NCBI RefSeq assembly: GCF_029689925.1
Contig: NZ_CP121445.1
Location: 4,138,501-4,202,500 of the forward strand
Length of the DNA stretch: 64,000 nucleotides
Direction: 5' to 3'
Source: Anaerocolumna sp. AGMB13025
GTDB lineage: Bacteria; Bacillota; Clostridia; Lachnospirales; Lachnospiraceae
Part shown: in pieces, positions 8,455 through 16,759 of the stretch
Layout: each line of letters opens with the position of its first letter
Position numbering within the stretch: position 1 is the first letter of the stretch
The notes under the pieces: model-generated
Database searches by the model: none
Told to the model about the DNA's origin: nothing
What the model saw: the letters and a program-made list of their open reading frames with translations, nothing else
Translations under genes and position numbers: made by a program

Positions 8455-10043
8455 GCTTTACCACCTCCTAAGGTTCCCTCCAGAATCGGAGCAGTCTTCC
8501 AGGGTGTCTTTACATAGCTCCAGGCCGGAGTATAGATTCCCATGGTTATATCTCTGGCAAAATTAACAGCTCCACGGAAACAGGAATAGGGTCCGCTGTA
8601 GTCATAAGAGTGAAGCTGTCTGGATAAGGTACCACCTTTTTGCGCCACATATTTATCTTTGATTCCAGAGAAGAAAATATCAGGTTTTAATAATTTTAAG
8701 AACTCTTCGGTTTCAAAATGGTTTAAGTCATCCACCATATAAGTGCCGTCGCTCATGTCTTTTACCATACCGCCATAATAATCCAGGAGCTTTTCTTCTT
8801 TTAACCGGCTTACATCTTCTTCCGATAAATATACATGGTACTTTTCCAGATCAGGGGATACGGTGATAGACTCAATGTTTTTACTGTCTGCATCGGGTTT
8901 AACAAAAGGAATGACTTCCCTTCCTTCATACTCTTCCCGGTGTCCGAATTCATAACCGGCCAATACTGTATGGACTCCTAAATCATCCAGCAAGGTCTGA
9001 TAATGATGTGCTCTGGAACCGCCTACATAAATGGCAGCAGTTTTACCTTTTAACTTGGATTTGTAATAAGCCATATCCTCTTCAATTAAATCCACTTCAT
9101 CAGCTATTACTGCTTCGGTTCTAGCTGTAAGTTCCGGATCATTAAAGTATTTTGCTATATTTCTTAAGGATTCAATTGTGCCTTCTACTCCGATAAAGTT
9201 TACCTTCATCCAGGGTACTCCGTACTTGGATTCAATTAATTCTGCAATGTAATTTATGGATCTGTGACACTGTACCAGACTTAAATTTGCTTTATGGGAA
9301 TTTTTTAAATCCTCCATGCTGCTGTCACCGGTAAAAGTGGAAACTACTTCATAACCAATACGTTTTAATAACCGCTCTGTTTCCCAGCCATCACCGCCGA
9401 TATTATATTCACCTAATATATTAATAGCAAATTTATTCTTGATTTCCCGGTCACCTTCACCGATTACATATCTAACCAACTGATTATTGGCAATGTGATG
9501 TCCGGCTGACTGGCTGACTCCTTTATAACCTTCACAGCTAAAAGCGATACATTTAATACCGTATTCCTGTTCTGCCCATTTTGCTACGGCGTGGATATCA
9601 TCACCGATAAGACCTACCGGACAAGTAGAACAGATCATAATGGTTTTAGGCTGGAATAAATCCATTGCTTCTTCTATGGCTTTCTTTAACTTCTTTTCTC
9701 CTCCGAAGACAATATCCGGCTCCTGCATATCGGTAGAAAAACAGTATTGTAAGAAATTATCAACACCCTCTTCTTTTTTTCCTTTATGTCTTCTGGTTCC
9801 CCAGGAATAATAAGCACATCCGATGGGTCCGTGGGTAATGATAAATGCATCTTTAATGGGTCCTAATACAACGCCCTTACATCCTGCATAACAGCAGCCT
9901 CTTTGTGTTATGATACCCGGTATGGTACGGACATTGGCTGCTATTTCATTCTTTTCATTTTGGTTAACAGTGACCATATGCTCTTTACGGTTTTTATAAA
10001 CTCTTGAGTTATATTGGTCAAGAACCTTTTCCATTACACTCAT
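8448..10043 (-). CDS. nifD: Nitrogenase MoFe protein alpha subunit NifD
   Basis: Alpha subunit of dinitrogenase, holding the FeMo-cofactor. P-cluster cysteines are C50 (RGCCYAGCKG), C76 (GPIGC) and C141 (STCPVG). The cofactor ligands are C259 (LVQCHRSINY) and H478 (LHSYDYSGPY). The protein is 531 residues; the extra stretch around residues 385-435, absent from proteobacterial NifD, matches the insert known in C. pasteurianum. The conserved cysteine and histidine context indicates the molybdenum type rather than AnfD/VnfD, and no anfG/vnfG gene is present. A good ribosome site lies upstream; nifI2 ends 17 bp before it. Confidence 0.96.
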   Translation of the reverse strand: MSVMEKVLDQYNSRVYKNRKEHMVTVNQNEKNEIAANVRTIPGIITQRGCCYAGCKGVVLGPIKDAFIITHGPIGCAYYSWGTRRHKGKKEEGVDNFLQYCFSTDMQEPDIVFGGEKKLKKAIEEAMDLFQPKTIMICSTCPVGLIGDDIHAVAKWAEQEYGIKCIAFSCEGYKGVSQSAGHHIANNQLVRYVIGEGDREIKNKFAINILGEYNIGGDGWETERLLKRIGYEVVSTFTGDSSMEDLKNSHKANLSLVQCHRSINYIAELIESKYGVPWMKVNFIGVEGTIESLRNIAKYFNDPELTARTEAVIADEVDLIEEDMAYYKSKLKGKTAAIYVGGSRAHHYQTLLDDLGVHTVLAGYEFGHREEYEGREVIPFVKPDADSKNIESITVSPDLEKYHVYLSEEDVSRLKEEKLLDYYGGMVKDMSDGTYMVDDLNHFETEEFLKLLKPDIFFSGIKDKYVAQKGGTLSRQLHSYDYSGPYSCFRGAVNFARDITMGIYTPAWSYVKTPWKTAPILEGTLGGGKAC

Positions 10044-10059
10044 ACTAATCCTCCTTCTG

Positions 10060-10443
10060 CTAATAGGCCTCTGTTGTCAACTCTCCGTTACGTACCCGGT
10101 AATTTTCGTAAATCGGAAGAATAAATATTTTTCCATCACCGGGATTGCCAGTAGAATTTACCTCCATTATTGCCGTAATCGCTTTTTCTACTTCACTATC
10201 TTCTACAATCATGGTAAAAACCCTTTTGGGAATTAACCGGTTCATCTCTGATAAATATTCTCCGGTAGAATTTTGTGGAACCTCCCCGGAGTCTACAATG
10301 GAACGTAATAATGTCATATCAATGAGTTTTTTACCTCTTCCAAGGACTCTTCTGCAAGTAAAAGCCGGGATTCCAGCTTCTGCCAGGGCTTCCTTCGTGA
10401 CATTGACTTTATTCTGCCGTACAATTGCCATTACTTCTTTCAT
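10060..10443 (-). CDS. nifI2: PII-like nitrogenase regulator NifI2
   Basis: A GlnB-family protein of 127 residues with the PII core (VMAIVRQNKV start, GRGKK region) and a C-terminal GNPGDGKIFILP motif. NifI2 with NifI1 forms a complex that binds NifDK and blocks access of NifH when ammonia is available; 2-oxoglutarate and ATP relieve it (known from methanogens and related anaerobes). The T-loop is longer than in ordinary GlnB, as expected for NifI2. It lies between nifI1 and nifD, the usual nifH-I1-I2-D-K order of anaerobes. Confidence 0.93.
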   Translation of the reverse strand: MKEVMAIVRQNKVNVTKEALAEAGIPAFTCRRVLGRGKKLIDMTLLRSIVDSGEVPQNSTGEYLSEMNRLIPKRVFTMIVEDSEVEKAITAIMEVNSTGNPGDGKIFILPIYENYRVRNGELTTEAY

Positions 10444-10485
10444 ATTAACTCCAATCCATGTACTCTATGGCACATCTTAATCAGG

Positions 10486-10574
10486 AGATTGAAAAATTAT
10501 TATATTAGTTCCAGACTTCCATCTGCGGGAACTGCCAACAAGGATTTGAACTATTATTATTAATTTTTCAATCT
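10486..10574 (-). other. Long hairpin between nifI1 and nifI2
   Basis: Arms 10486-10511 and 10548-10574 can pair: 14 perfect outer base pairs starting AGATTGAAAAATTA, an imperfect middle and six inner pairs, around a 36-nt loop. There is no T-run after it on the minus strand, so it is more likely an mRNA processing or stability element than a terminator. Confidence 0.6.
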
Positions 10575-10602
10575 AATAATTATTGTGAGTATCAGAACCT
10601 GC

Positions 10603-10929
10603 TTATAGACCTTTTGATTTGGTACTGATGGTATATGCTTCTTCCACGGGGCTTACGAATATTCTGCCATCACCAAAATGTCCGTTTTCACCGGTTCTGG
10701 AATATTTCATGATAATTTTGACCACATCATCTTTATCTGCATCGTCTACAACCATTAACAACATTTCTTTGGGAATTTCATCATAAAATACTTCACCGAC
10801 TTTCACTCCCTTTTGCTTACCGCGTCCATATACATCCATTTTAGTTACTGCGGGATAGCCTGCTGATAATAATTCTGATAATACAATGCCGACTTTTTCC
10901 GGTCTGATGATTGCTCTCACTAATAACAT
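10603..10929 (-). CDS. nifI1: PII-like nitrogenase regulator NifI1
   Basis: A GlnB-family protein of 108 residues with the YGRGKQKGV segment and the C-terminal GHFGDGRIFVSP motif typical of NifI1. It partners NifI2 in post-translational control of dinitrogenase in response to ammonia and 2-oxoglutarate. It begins 28 bp after nifH in the same direction, and its SD-like AGGTAG lies just before the ATG. The wide, structured gap to nifI2 downstream could give different amounts of the two partners. Confidence 0.93.
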   Translation of the reverse strand: MLLVRAIIRPEKVGIVLSELLSAGYPAVTKMDVYGRGKQKGVKVGEVFYDEIPKEMLLMVVDDADKDDVVKIIMKYSRTGENGHFGDGRIFVSPVEEAYTISTKSKGL

Positions 10930-10957
10930 AAATCTACCTCCACTTTTTCCATGATTT

Positions 10958-11821
<864 letters not shown>

Positions 11822-11824
11822 TTA

Positions 11825-11861
11825 CAAAGAAAAGACGCCATTACTTGGAGTAATGACGTCT
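11825..11861 (-). terminator. Terminator-like hairpin in the nifH leader (attenuator candidate)
   Basis: A 13-bp stem (11833-11845 with 11849-11861) has a 3-nt loop. It is fully paired only as minus-strand RNA, where the odd pair is G-U; on the plus strand that pair would be A-C. TTTTCTTT follows. It lies about 50 nt before nifH and about 45 nt after the likely transcription start, so it could attenuate the operon. Confidence 0.7.
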
Positions 11862-11911
11862 CTGTCAAAGAGAGTGCAATGCAAGTTCAGCATGCAATTT
11901 CTATAGGTAAG

Positions 11912-11940
11912 ATTCTAGCATCGGATAAATAATTATTCAA
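11912..11940 (-). promoter_or_regulatory. Likely nifH promoter
   Basis: On the minus strand TTGAAT (11935-11940), a 17-bp spacer ending in TGC (extended -10) and TAGAAT (11912-11917) form a good vegetative promoter. A second TTGACA lies at 11951-11956. No sigma-54 signature was seen. Transcription would start near 11905 and give a leader of about 125 nt. Confidence 0.5.
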
Positions 11941-12159
11941 TACATCGATTTGTCAATAATTTTTCTCAATAAGAGATGTTTTTGCACATAATTAACTAGT
12001 AACTTTATATCAATTGCATTGTAAAGAATCAATTCTTGATTAGTTAATCAAATCACAGAATCTTTTTATGCCACTTATAAATTAATAGATATTATACTGG
12101 AGATATACAATTTCTGTCAAGGTTTATTCAGTAAAAAAATTGTGTATTGCCAATTGACA

Positions 12160-12188
12160 TTGATAACTGGGATAAATTGTTATATAAT
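12160..12188 (+). promoter_or_regulatory. Promoter of the small membrane protein gene
   Basis: TTGATA (12160-12165), a 17-bp spacer and a perfect TATAAT (12183-12188) point rightward, 37 bp before the start codon at 12226. The region between here and the nifH promoter is otherwise AT-rich with no gene seen. Confidence 0.65.
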
Positions 12189-12225
12189 ATTAGCAGTGTA
12201 AAATTGGCTTATAGGAGGCAATTTA

Positions 12226-12411
12226 ATGAATAAACGAAAAAAAATAATATTATGTAAATTAATTATAATGATTATTATGATGACCATACTATTTTTTGTC
12301 GGGGGTAGAAATACCAAAACTAATACTTTACTGTTGAGTATTACTTTTTTACTCTATTTAGTTGTAGATTTAATATTTTTCTTATTTTCAGATAAGAACA
12401 AAAAACAGTGA
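12226..12411 (+). CDS. Small two-helix membrane protein
   Basis: A 61-residue protein with a basic N-terminus (MNKRKK), two hydrophobic helices (about 8-26 and 34-54) separated by a short polar loop with GGRNTK, and a lysine-rich tail. It is most likely an integral membrane protein with both ends in the cytoplasm. AGGAGG lies 7 nt before the ATG and a good promoter lies further upstream, so it is likely to be expressed. It sits alone between the nif and amt operons and is transcribed against both. I do not recognise a family; a link to nitrogen metabolism is only positional. Confidence 0.6.
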   Translation: MNKRKKIILCKLIIMIIMMTILFFVGGRNTKTNTLLLSITFLLYLVVDLIFFLFSDKNKKQ

Positions 12412-12496
12412 TTTTCTATATAAATCAAACAGGGCTGCCATCTATCCTTATTCAGTTAATTGTTCTAAATTATCCTCCTTTCAGTCAATAAATTAA

Positions 12497-12651
12497 TTTA
12501 GGCAATTGCGAAACAATATAGTTTTTTGAATATATCCTGCAAATAATAAGAATTTCATAGCTTCCGTTGCCCTTTGGGCAAGATTCAGCTCTGAAATTGT
12601 ATTATTTGCAGGATATATAAATACAATATTTGTGTTTCGCAATTGCCTAAA
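12497..12651. repeat. 155-bp palindromic, MITE-like element
   Basis: The ends are perfect 19-bp inverted repeats (12497-12515 and 12633-12651, TTTAGGCAATTGCGAAACA and its complement). Further in is an 18-bp pair beginning ATATATCCTGC and a short AATTTCA/TGAAATT pair. No reading frame is visible. The nested perfect palindrome with defined ends suggests a miniature inverted-repeat transposable element or a foldback repeat. No clear target duplication was found. Confidence 0.65.
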
Positions 12652-12654
12652 TAC

Positions 12655-12718
12655 ATTAAGAGCCGCTGCAAAAATTAGATGTCTTACCTTATAGGTAATT
12701 TCATTTTTGCAGCAGCTC
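12655..12718 (-). terminator. Likely amtB-glnB terminator
   Basis: A 16-bp stem (12660-12675 with 12703-12718) is fully paired, with one G-U, only as minus-strand RNA, which fits the leftward amtB-glnB gene. The T-run after the stem is weak, so the call rests on the stem and position. Confidence 0.55.
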
Positions 12719-12807
12719 TCTTGATTGTTACAACTTTTTCTTTATTAATTCTACTTCATTAAAACAGACTTCCAGCAACTTCAAATTTACTTTTCAGGCA
12801 ATCTGAA

Positions 12808-14508
12808 TTACTCCTCATCCTGCAGAGCATCACAGCCAGTTTCACCGGTACGTACTTTTATTACATCTTCAACATCGTACACAAAGATTTTACCATCACC
12901 GATATTACCAGTATAAAGTGCTTTCTTTGCTTCTTCAACAACTAAATCAACTGGAACTTTACATACGGTAATTTCCACTTTGACTTTAGGTAGCAGATTC
13001 ATCTCAAGCGGAACTCCGCGGTAAAATTCTGTAGCACCTTTTTGTATTCCACAGCCAAGTACATTGGTAACTGTCATACCAGTTACACCAATGGCATTCA
13101 TAGCTTGTTTCAGCACCTCAAATTTGCTTTGTTTTGCAATAATTACAATTGTTGTAAATTTGCTTCCGTCTGCACTAGGTCCTGAGTAACCTACTTTAGA
13201 GACAGGAACAGCTCTTTCAACCGGAGCAGCATAGGGAGCTGACGGTTTATTCTGTATTTCAGAAATAACATCTACCGTAGGCATAAAGTCCGCATAAGCG
13301 CTTGTTAAACCATGTTCTTCAATATCAAGACCAAGAATTTCTTCTTCTTTTGTAACTCTAAGTCCGATTGTATGTTTGATGATCTGGAATGTTATGGTAA
13401 TTGCTACGGTTACCCAGGCGATTACAGCTATTACACCAATAACCTGTGTTAATAAAAGAGAAGCTCCGCCGCCATAAAACAATCCTTGTTCCTGTGCAAA
13501 TAGACCAACCATTATAGTACCCCCGGCACCACATAAACCATGTACGCCAACAGCACCTACCGGATCATCTACTTTAAGCTTCTTATCAATAAATTCAATA
13601 CCAAATACAACGATAAAGCCTGCAATAATACCAATCAGGGCTGCACCAAAAGGAGTTACCAGATCACAGCCGGCAGTAATTGCAACCAAACCTGCCAAAG
13701 AACCATTTAGAGTCATGGAAACATCCGGTTTTTTGTAACGTATCCAGGTAATGCACATAACAGTTACAGTTGCTACTGCCGCTGCCATATTTGTAGTAAC
13801 AAATATGTTACCCATGGAAGCCAGAACATCATCACCGGTAGCTGATACGGTGGAACCACCATTAAACCCAAACCAGCAGAACCATAAAATAAATACACCT
13901 AATGCACCAAGCGTAAGACTGTGCCCGGGTATTGCTTTTGATTTACCATTTTTGTCATATTTACCGATACGGGGTCCTAAGATTTTTGCACCAATAAATG
14001 CTGCTACACCACCGACCATGTGTACAGCTGTAGATCCTGCAAAATCATGGAATCCTAATTGAGCCAGCCAGCCGCCGCCCCATATCCAGTGCCCGGATAC
14101 CGGATAGATAATTGCACTAATAACCATACTATAGATACAATATGCTGAAAACTTTGTTCTTTCAGCCATGGCACCGGAAACTATAGTAGCTGCCGTTGCA
14201 CAAAACACGGTTTGGAAAATCAGGAATGCCATTAAAGGAACTCCGGAAGGTAATATAGATGAATAATCACCTTTTACCATTGGATCAAACCCACCAATCA
14301 GTGCACTGCTTCCACCAAACATAATACCAAAACCTAATAACCAGTAAATGGGGGTACCTAAACTAAAATCCATTAAATTCTTCATAATAATGTTGCCGGC
14401 ATTTTTCGCCCTTGTAAAACCTGTCTCCACCATTGCAAAACCTGCCTGCATAAAGAATACCAGTGCTGCCGCAACCAAAACCCAAATCGTATTTTCTGCT
14501 GAATACAT
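12808..14508 (-). CDS. amtB: Ammonium channel fused to a PII sensor domain (AmtB-GlnB)
   Basis: Residues 1 to about 410 are an Amt/Mep/Rh ammonium channel with about eleven hydrophobic helices; the family landmarks GFAMVETGFTRAKN near the start and the FNGGS and HGLCGAGG segments are present. After a linker, residues about 455-566 are a PII domain, with a T-loop-like YRGVPLEMNLLPKV and the C-terminal TGNIGDGKIFV. Normally a separate GlnK gates AmtB; here the gate is built in. ATG at 14508 follows AGGAGGG by 8 nt. The next upstream in-frame start (14538) would place the ribosome site inside the gene. Single-gene unit, probably nitrogen-regulated with nif. Confidence 0.92.
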   Translation of the reverse strand: MYSAENTIWVLVAAALVFFMQAGFAMVETGFTRAKNAGNIIMKNLMDFSLGTPIYWLLGFGIMFGGSSALIGGFDPMVKGDYSSILPSGVPLMAFLIFQTVFCATAATIVSGAMAERTKFSAYCIYSMVISAIIYPVSGHWIWGGGWLAQLGFHDFAGSTAVHMVGGVAAFIGAKILGPRIGKYDKNGKSKAIPGHSLTLGALGVFILWFCWFGFNGGSTVSATGDDVLASMGNIFVTTNMAAAVATVTVMCITWIRYKKPDVSMTLNGSLAGLVAITAGCDLVTPFGAALIGIIAGFIVVFGIEFIDKKLKVDDPVGAVGVHGLCGAGGTIMVGLFAQEQGLFYGGGASLLLTQVIGVIAVIAWVTVAITITFQIIKHTIGLRVTKEEEILGLDIEEHGLTSAYADFMPTVDVISEIQNKPSAPYAAPVERAVPVSKVGYSGPSADGSKFTTIVIIAKQSKFEVLKQAMNAIGVTGMTVTNVLGCGIQKGATEFYRGVPLEMNLLPKVKVEITVCKVPVDLVVEEAKKALYTGNIGDGKIFVYDVEDVIKVRTGETGCDALQDEE

Positions 14509-14520
14509 AATTTTTTCCCT

Positions 14521-14733
14521 CCTAATAAAAAAAGACATATATACCGGATAATTTTATATCTCCAAATACACGTCTTCGTATTGTTATAAAATATTCAATT
14601 GATTCTTACAATTAAGAATAGGCTTTATACCAACGCCCTGTAACAGCCACTCTCAACCTGCAAAATAGTAAATAAAGATTTCCCAAACTACATCCCTCCT
14701 TTTGATACGGTGACCCGCCTGGTACCTAGAAAT
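14521..14733 (-). other. Unexplained structured leader of amtB-glnB
   Basis: About 210 nt of leader separate the terminator-like hairpin from the amtB start. It is richer in G than its surroundings and contains several possible helices, for example GGTAC with GTATC near 14705-14730 and ATTCTTA with TAAGAAT near 14605-14625. No open frame of interest is seen. I could not match it to a riboswitch class that I know. Confidence 0.4.
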
Positions 14734-14767
14734 AAAAAAGGCGCTGCAGAACATAATCCGCAGCGCC
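14734..14767 (-). terminator. Terminator-like hairpin at the 5' end of the amtB leader
   Basis: GGCGCTGC and GCAGCGCC (14740-14747 with 14760-14767) form a perfect 8-bp GC-rich stem with a 12-nt loop, followed on the minus strand by TTTTTTATTT. It begins only about ten bases after the predicted start, so most transcripts would stop here unless antiterminated. Confidence 0.75.
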
Positions 14768-14783
14768 TTTGCTTTATTGTTCT

Positions 14784-14812
14784 AGTATAATTGGCACATT
14801 ATCATTTGTCAA
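14784..14812 (-). promoter_or_regulatory. amtB-glnB promoter
   Basis: A near-consensus vegetative promoter on the minus strand: TTGACA (14807-14812), 17-bp spacer, TATACT (14784-14789). The start point would be near 14777, giving a 270-nt leader before amtB. Confidence 0.7.
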
Positions 14813-14865
14813 TTAGTTCTTTTCAAAAGTTGACTTTTCTTGCAATATTAATAAAAAACACAAAA

Positions 14866-14900
14866 AAAACTAATGTATTTTGCATAAATACATTAGTTTT
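14866..14900. terminator. Terminator after the peroxidase gene
   Basis: A perfect 15-bp stem (14866-14880 with 14886-14900) with a 5-nt loop is followed on the minus strand by eight T residues and then more T. It ends the leftward glutathione peroxidase transcript. Confidence 0.9.
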
Positions 14901-14926
14901 ACGGCTCTAAATGGTATTTCTACTAC

Positions 14927-15472
14927 TTAGATTAACTCTTTTATTTTATTCTCTATAACAAAAATTGCTTCCGTTGGTTCGAAACGTTCTACAACATTTC
15001 CATCACGGTCAATTAAGAATTTAGTGAAATTCCACTTGATGCTTGAATCCTTTTCATAATCCGGATCGGCTTCCGATAACATTTTCTTTAACACAGGGGT
15101 CAATTCATGTCCTTCGTCAAAACCTGCAAATCCTTTCTGGCTTTTCAGAAACTTATATAATGGATGGGCATTCTCCCCATTCACCTCAATTTTTGAAAAC
15201 ATAGGGAAAGTAATCCCGAATTTAGCATCACAGAAACTTAATATTTCCTCATTGCTGCCTGGAGCTTGATTACCGAACTGATTGCAGGGAAAATCTAAAA
15301 TAATGAAATTCTCTTCCTTATATTTTTCATACAAATCCTGTAATTCGTCATACTGAGGTGTAAATCCACACTTAGTAGCGGAATTAATAATCAGAGCTAC
15401 CTTTCCTTTATATTGATCTAATGATACCTCTTCTTCTTTGATATTTTTAACTTTAAAATCGTAAATATTCAT
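14927..15472 (-). CDS. Glutathione peroxidase-family thiol peroxidase
   Basis: Reduces hydrogen peroxide and organic hydroperoxides; bacterial members usually take electrons from thioredoxin rather than glutathione. The catalytic cysteine is C35 (NSATKCGFTPQY), the tetrad partner lies in FPCNQFGNQ (C63 is the likely resolving-region cysteine), and the WNFTKF signature follows near residue 147. Length (181) is normal and the enzyme is cytosolic. It is divergent from an OhrR-type repressor with a matching operator over its -10 box, so induction by peroxides is expected. It may help protect oxygen-sensitive enzymes. Its long leader contains a 9-bp tandem repeat. Confidence 0.93.
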   Translation of the reverse strand: MNIYDFKVKNIKEEEVSLDQYKGKVALIINSATKCGFTPQYDELQDLYEKYKEENFIILDFPCNQFGNQAPGSNEEILSFCDAKFGITFPMFSKIEVNGENAHPLYKFLKSQKGFAGFDEGHELTPVLKKMLSEADPDYEKDSSIKWNFTKFLIDRDGNVVERFEPTEAIFVIENKIKELI

Positions 15473-15542
15473 ACATTTCCTCCTATAAATAATGATAATA
15501 AAAATTTTAAACAGTGTGAATGATTTTAATAATGTTAATGAC

Positions 15543-15641
15543 GTTAATGTTGTTAATGTTGTTAATGTTGTTAATGTTGTTAATGTTGTTAATGTTGTTA
15601 ATGTTGTTAATGTTGTTAATGTTGTTAATGTTGTTAATGTT
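15543..15641. repeat. 9-bp tandem repeat, eleven exact copies
   Basis: Eleven perfect head-to-tail copies of GTTAATGTT, preceded by degenerate copies from about 15525. They lie in the 5' leader of the glutathione peroxidase gene, between its promoter and start. The array reads through as a leucine/methionine repeat on the plus strand, which I regard as non-coding. Confidence 0.95.
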
Positions 15642-15713
15642 GGTTCATAATATATTCATTAATTATAGTTCATCTCATCATAGATTATATAAATCAATGA
15701 GCTATACATTGTT

Positions 15714-15751
15714 TTCAATTTAATTGTATTCAATTTATAAGCTTTTGTCAA
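15714..15751 (-). promoter_or_regulatory. Peroxidase promoter with OhrR operator
   Basis: On the minus strand TTGACA (15746-15751), 17-bp spacer and TACAAT (15723-15728) form a strong promoter. The -10 box lies inside an inverted repeat at 15714-15728 that matches TACAATTTAATTGTA, the OhrR operator pattern, at 14 of 15 bases. Binding would block the polymerase. Confidence 0.8.
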
Positions 15752-15759
15752 TACTATCC

Positions 15760-15797
15760 TTGACATTTTTTTAATTCTTTATTACAATTTAATTGTA
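15760..15797 (+). promoter_or_regulatory. ohrR promoter with OhrR operator
   Basis: TTGACA (15760-15765), 17-bp spacer and TACAAT (15783-15788) point rightward. The perfect palindrome TACAATTTAATTGTA (15783-15797) overlaps the -10, the arrangement expected for autorepression by OhrR. Confidence 0.8.
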
Positions 15798-15994
15798 TAA
15801 AATATATAAAAAGAATCCATTAAAAAATATGGGGTTAATTTTACTAATTCAAAAAAGGCCGTTTACCGATTAAGTTATTAAAAAAAGCGAATAGAATACC
15901 GTAATCCCATTCATTATATTAATGTACAATTGATTAAAAGGTTACCTTATACAACCCCTAATAATTATATAACACCGGAAAGGAATTTCTATAA

Positions 15995-16477
15995 ATGAAT
16001 AATATACCCGATAAACCAATAACTGATTCAACAGCTGCTGTCTCTGGCGATGAAATGCTAAAACTGGATAATCAGCTCTGTTTTGCCTTATATGTCTGTT
16101 CCAAAGAGATTATACGTAAATATAAGCCAATTTTAGATCCTTACGGATTGACCTATACCGGCTATATCACGCTTTTAGCTCTATGGGAAGCAGATGGGGT
16201 GACGGTAAAAGATCTTGGGTCCAGACTATACTTAGATTCAGGAACATTAACTCCCCTGCTGAAAAAACTGGAGGCTCAGGGATATATAGAACGTACCCGC
16301 AGTGCAGCCGATGAACGGAATGTTGTAATTAAACTTACCGAAAGAGGCAGAGAATTAAAAATTGATGCCTACCAGATACCAAAGGACTTGATTTGTTCCA
16401 CCCATCTTGAAGCGATCGATGCTTACAGCCTTTTAACAAATTTGCATCGGTTCATGGAACAGATTATCGATTCATAA
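15995..16477 (+). CDS. ohrR: OhrR-type MarR-family peroxide-sensing repressor
   Basis: A 160-residue winged-helix regulator of the MarR family, OhrR branch: the segment LDNQLCFALYVCSKEIIRKY matches the OhrR N-terminal region, whose cysteine (C29 here) is oxidised by organic hydroperoxides, releasing DNA. The recognition region LDSGTLTPLLKKLEAQGYI and the wing DERNVVIKLTERGREL are clear. A second cysteine at 35 could form a mixed or internal disulfide. AAAGGAA lies 9 nt before the ATG. Two OhrR-like operators in the divergent spacer indicate that it represses itself and the glutathione peroxidase. Confidence 0.9.
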   Translation: MNNIPDKPITDSTAAVSGDEMLKLDNQLCFALYVCSKEIIRKYKPILDPYGLTYTGYITLLALWEADGVTVKDLGSRLYLDSGTLTPLLKKLEAQGYIERTRSAADERNVVIKLTERGRELKIDAYQIPKDLICSTHLEAIDAYSLLTNLHRFMEQIIDS

Positions 16478-16759
16478 ATCTATAAAGAATGTTTCATATA
16501 AATATATCGTAAACCACTATTAAAGTTTTTCTAGTAATTATATCATTATCAGTATAATAATTTACACAAAAATATAACATAATCAGTATAAAGCGAGTAC
16601 TTATGAAGAAATGTAATCTATGACATGCCTCTCTCAAAATTTGTTGACATTCTGCACAATAACTCCAGAGTCAGCGTAATAAATTACATTCTTTATAAGT
16701 ATTTTTAATCTATATTTTTTCTCTGTCAGATTGACCTAAAATTTGAAGCTACTGTATGG
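16478..16759. other. AT-rich spacer, nothing recognised
   Basis: A 282-bp region between the convergent ohrR and DUF2892 genes. I saw no open frame, clear terminator or repeat in it. Confidence 0.5.

Noticed and set aside
8448..10043. Alternative (V- or Fe-only) nitrogenase
   Set aside because: NifD has the Mo-type motifs and the clostridial insert, and there is no anfG/vnfG gene between nifD and nifK.
12226..12411. Small gene as a type I toxin
   Set aside because: It has two hydrophobic helices and a normal promoter and ribosome site, and no antisense RNA candidate was seen; the evidence for a toxin is too thin.
14521..14733. Known riboswitch (glutamine, ydaO, T-box) in the amtB leader
   Set aside because: The conserved cores that I know for these classes are not present; left as an unexplained leader.
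15520..15723. Open frame with a leucine-methionine repeat
   Set aside because: It is only the reading of the 9-bp tandem repeat; no ribosome site, and it lies in the peroxidase leader.
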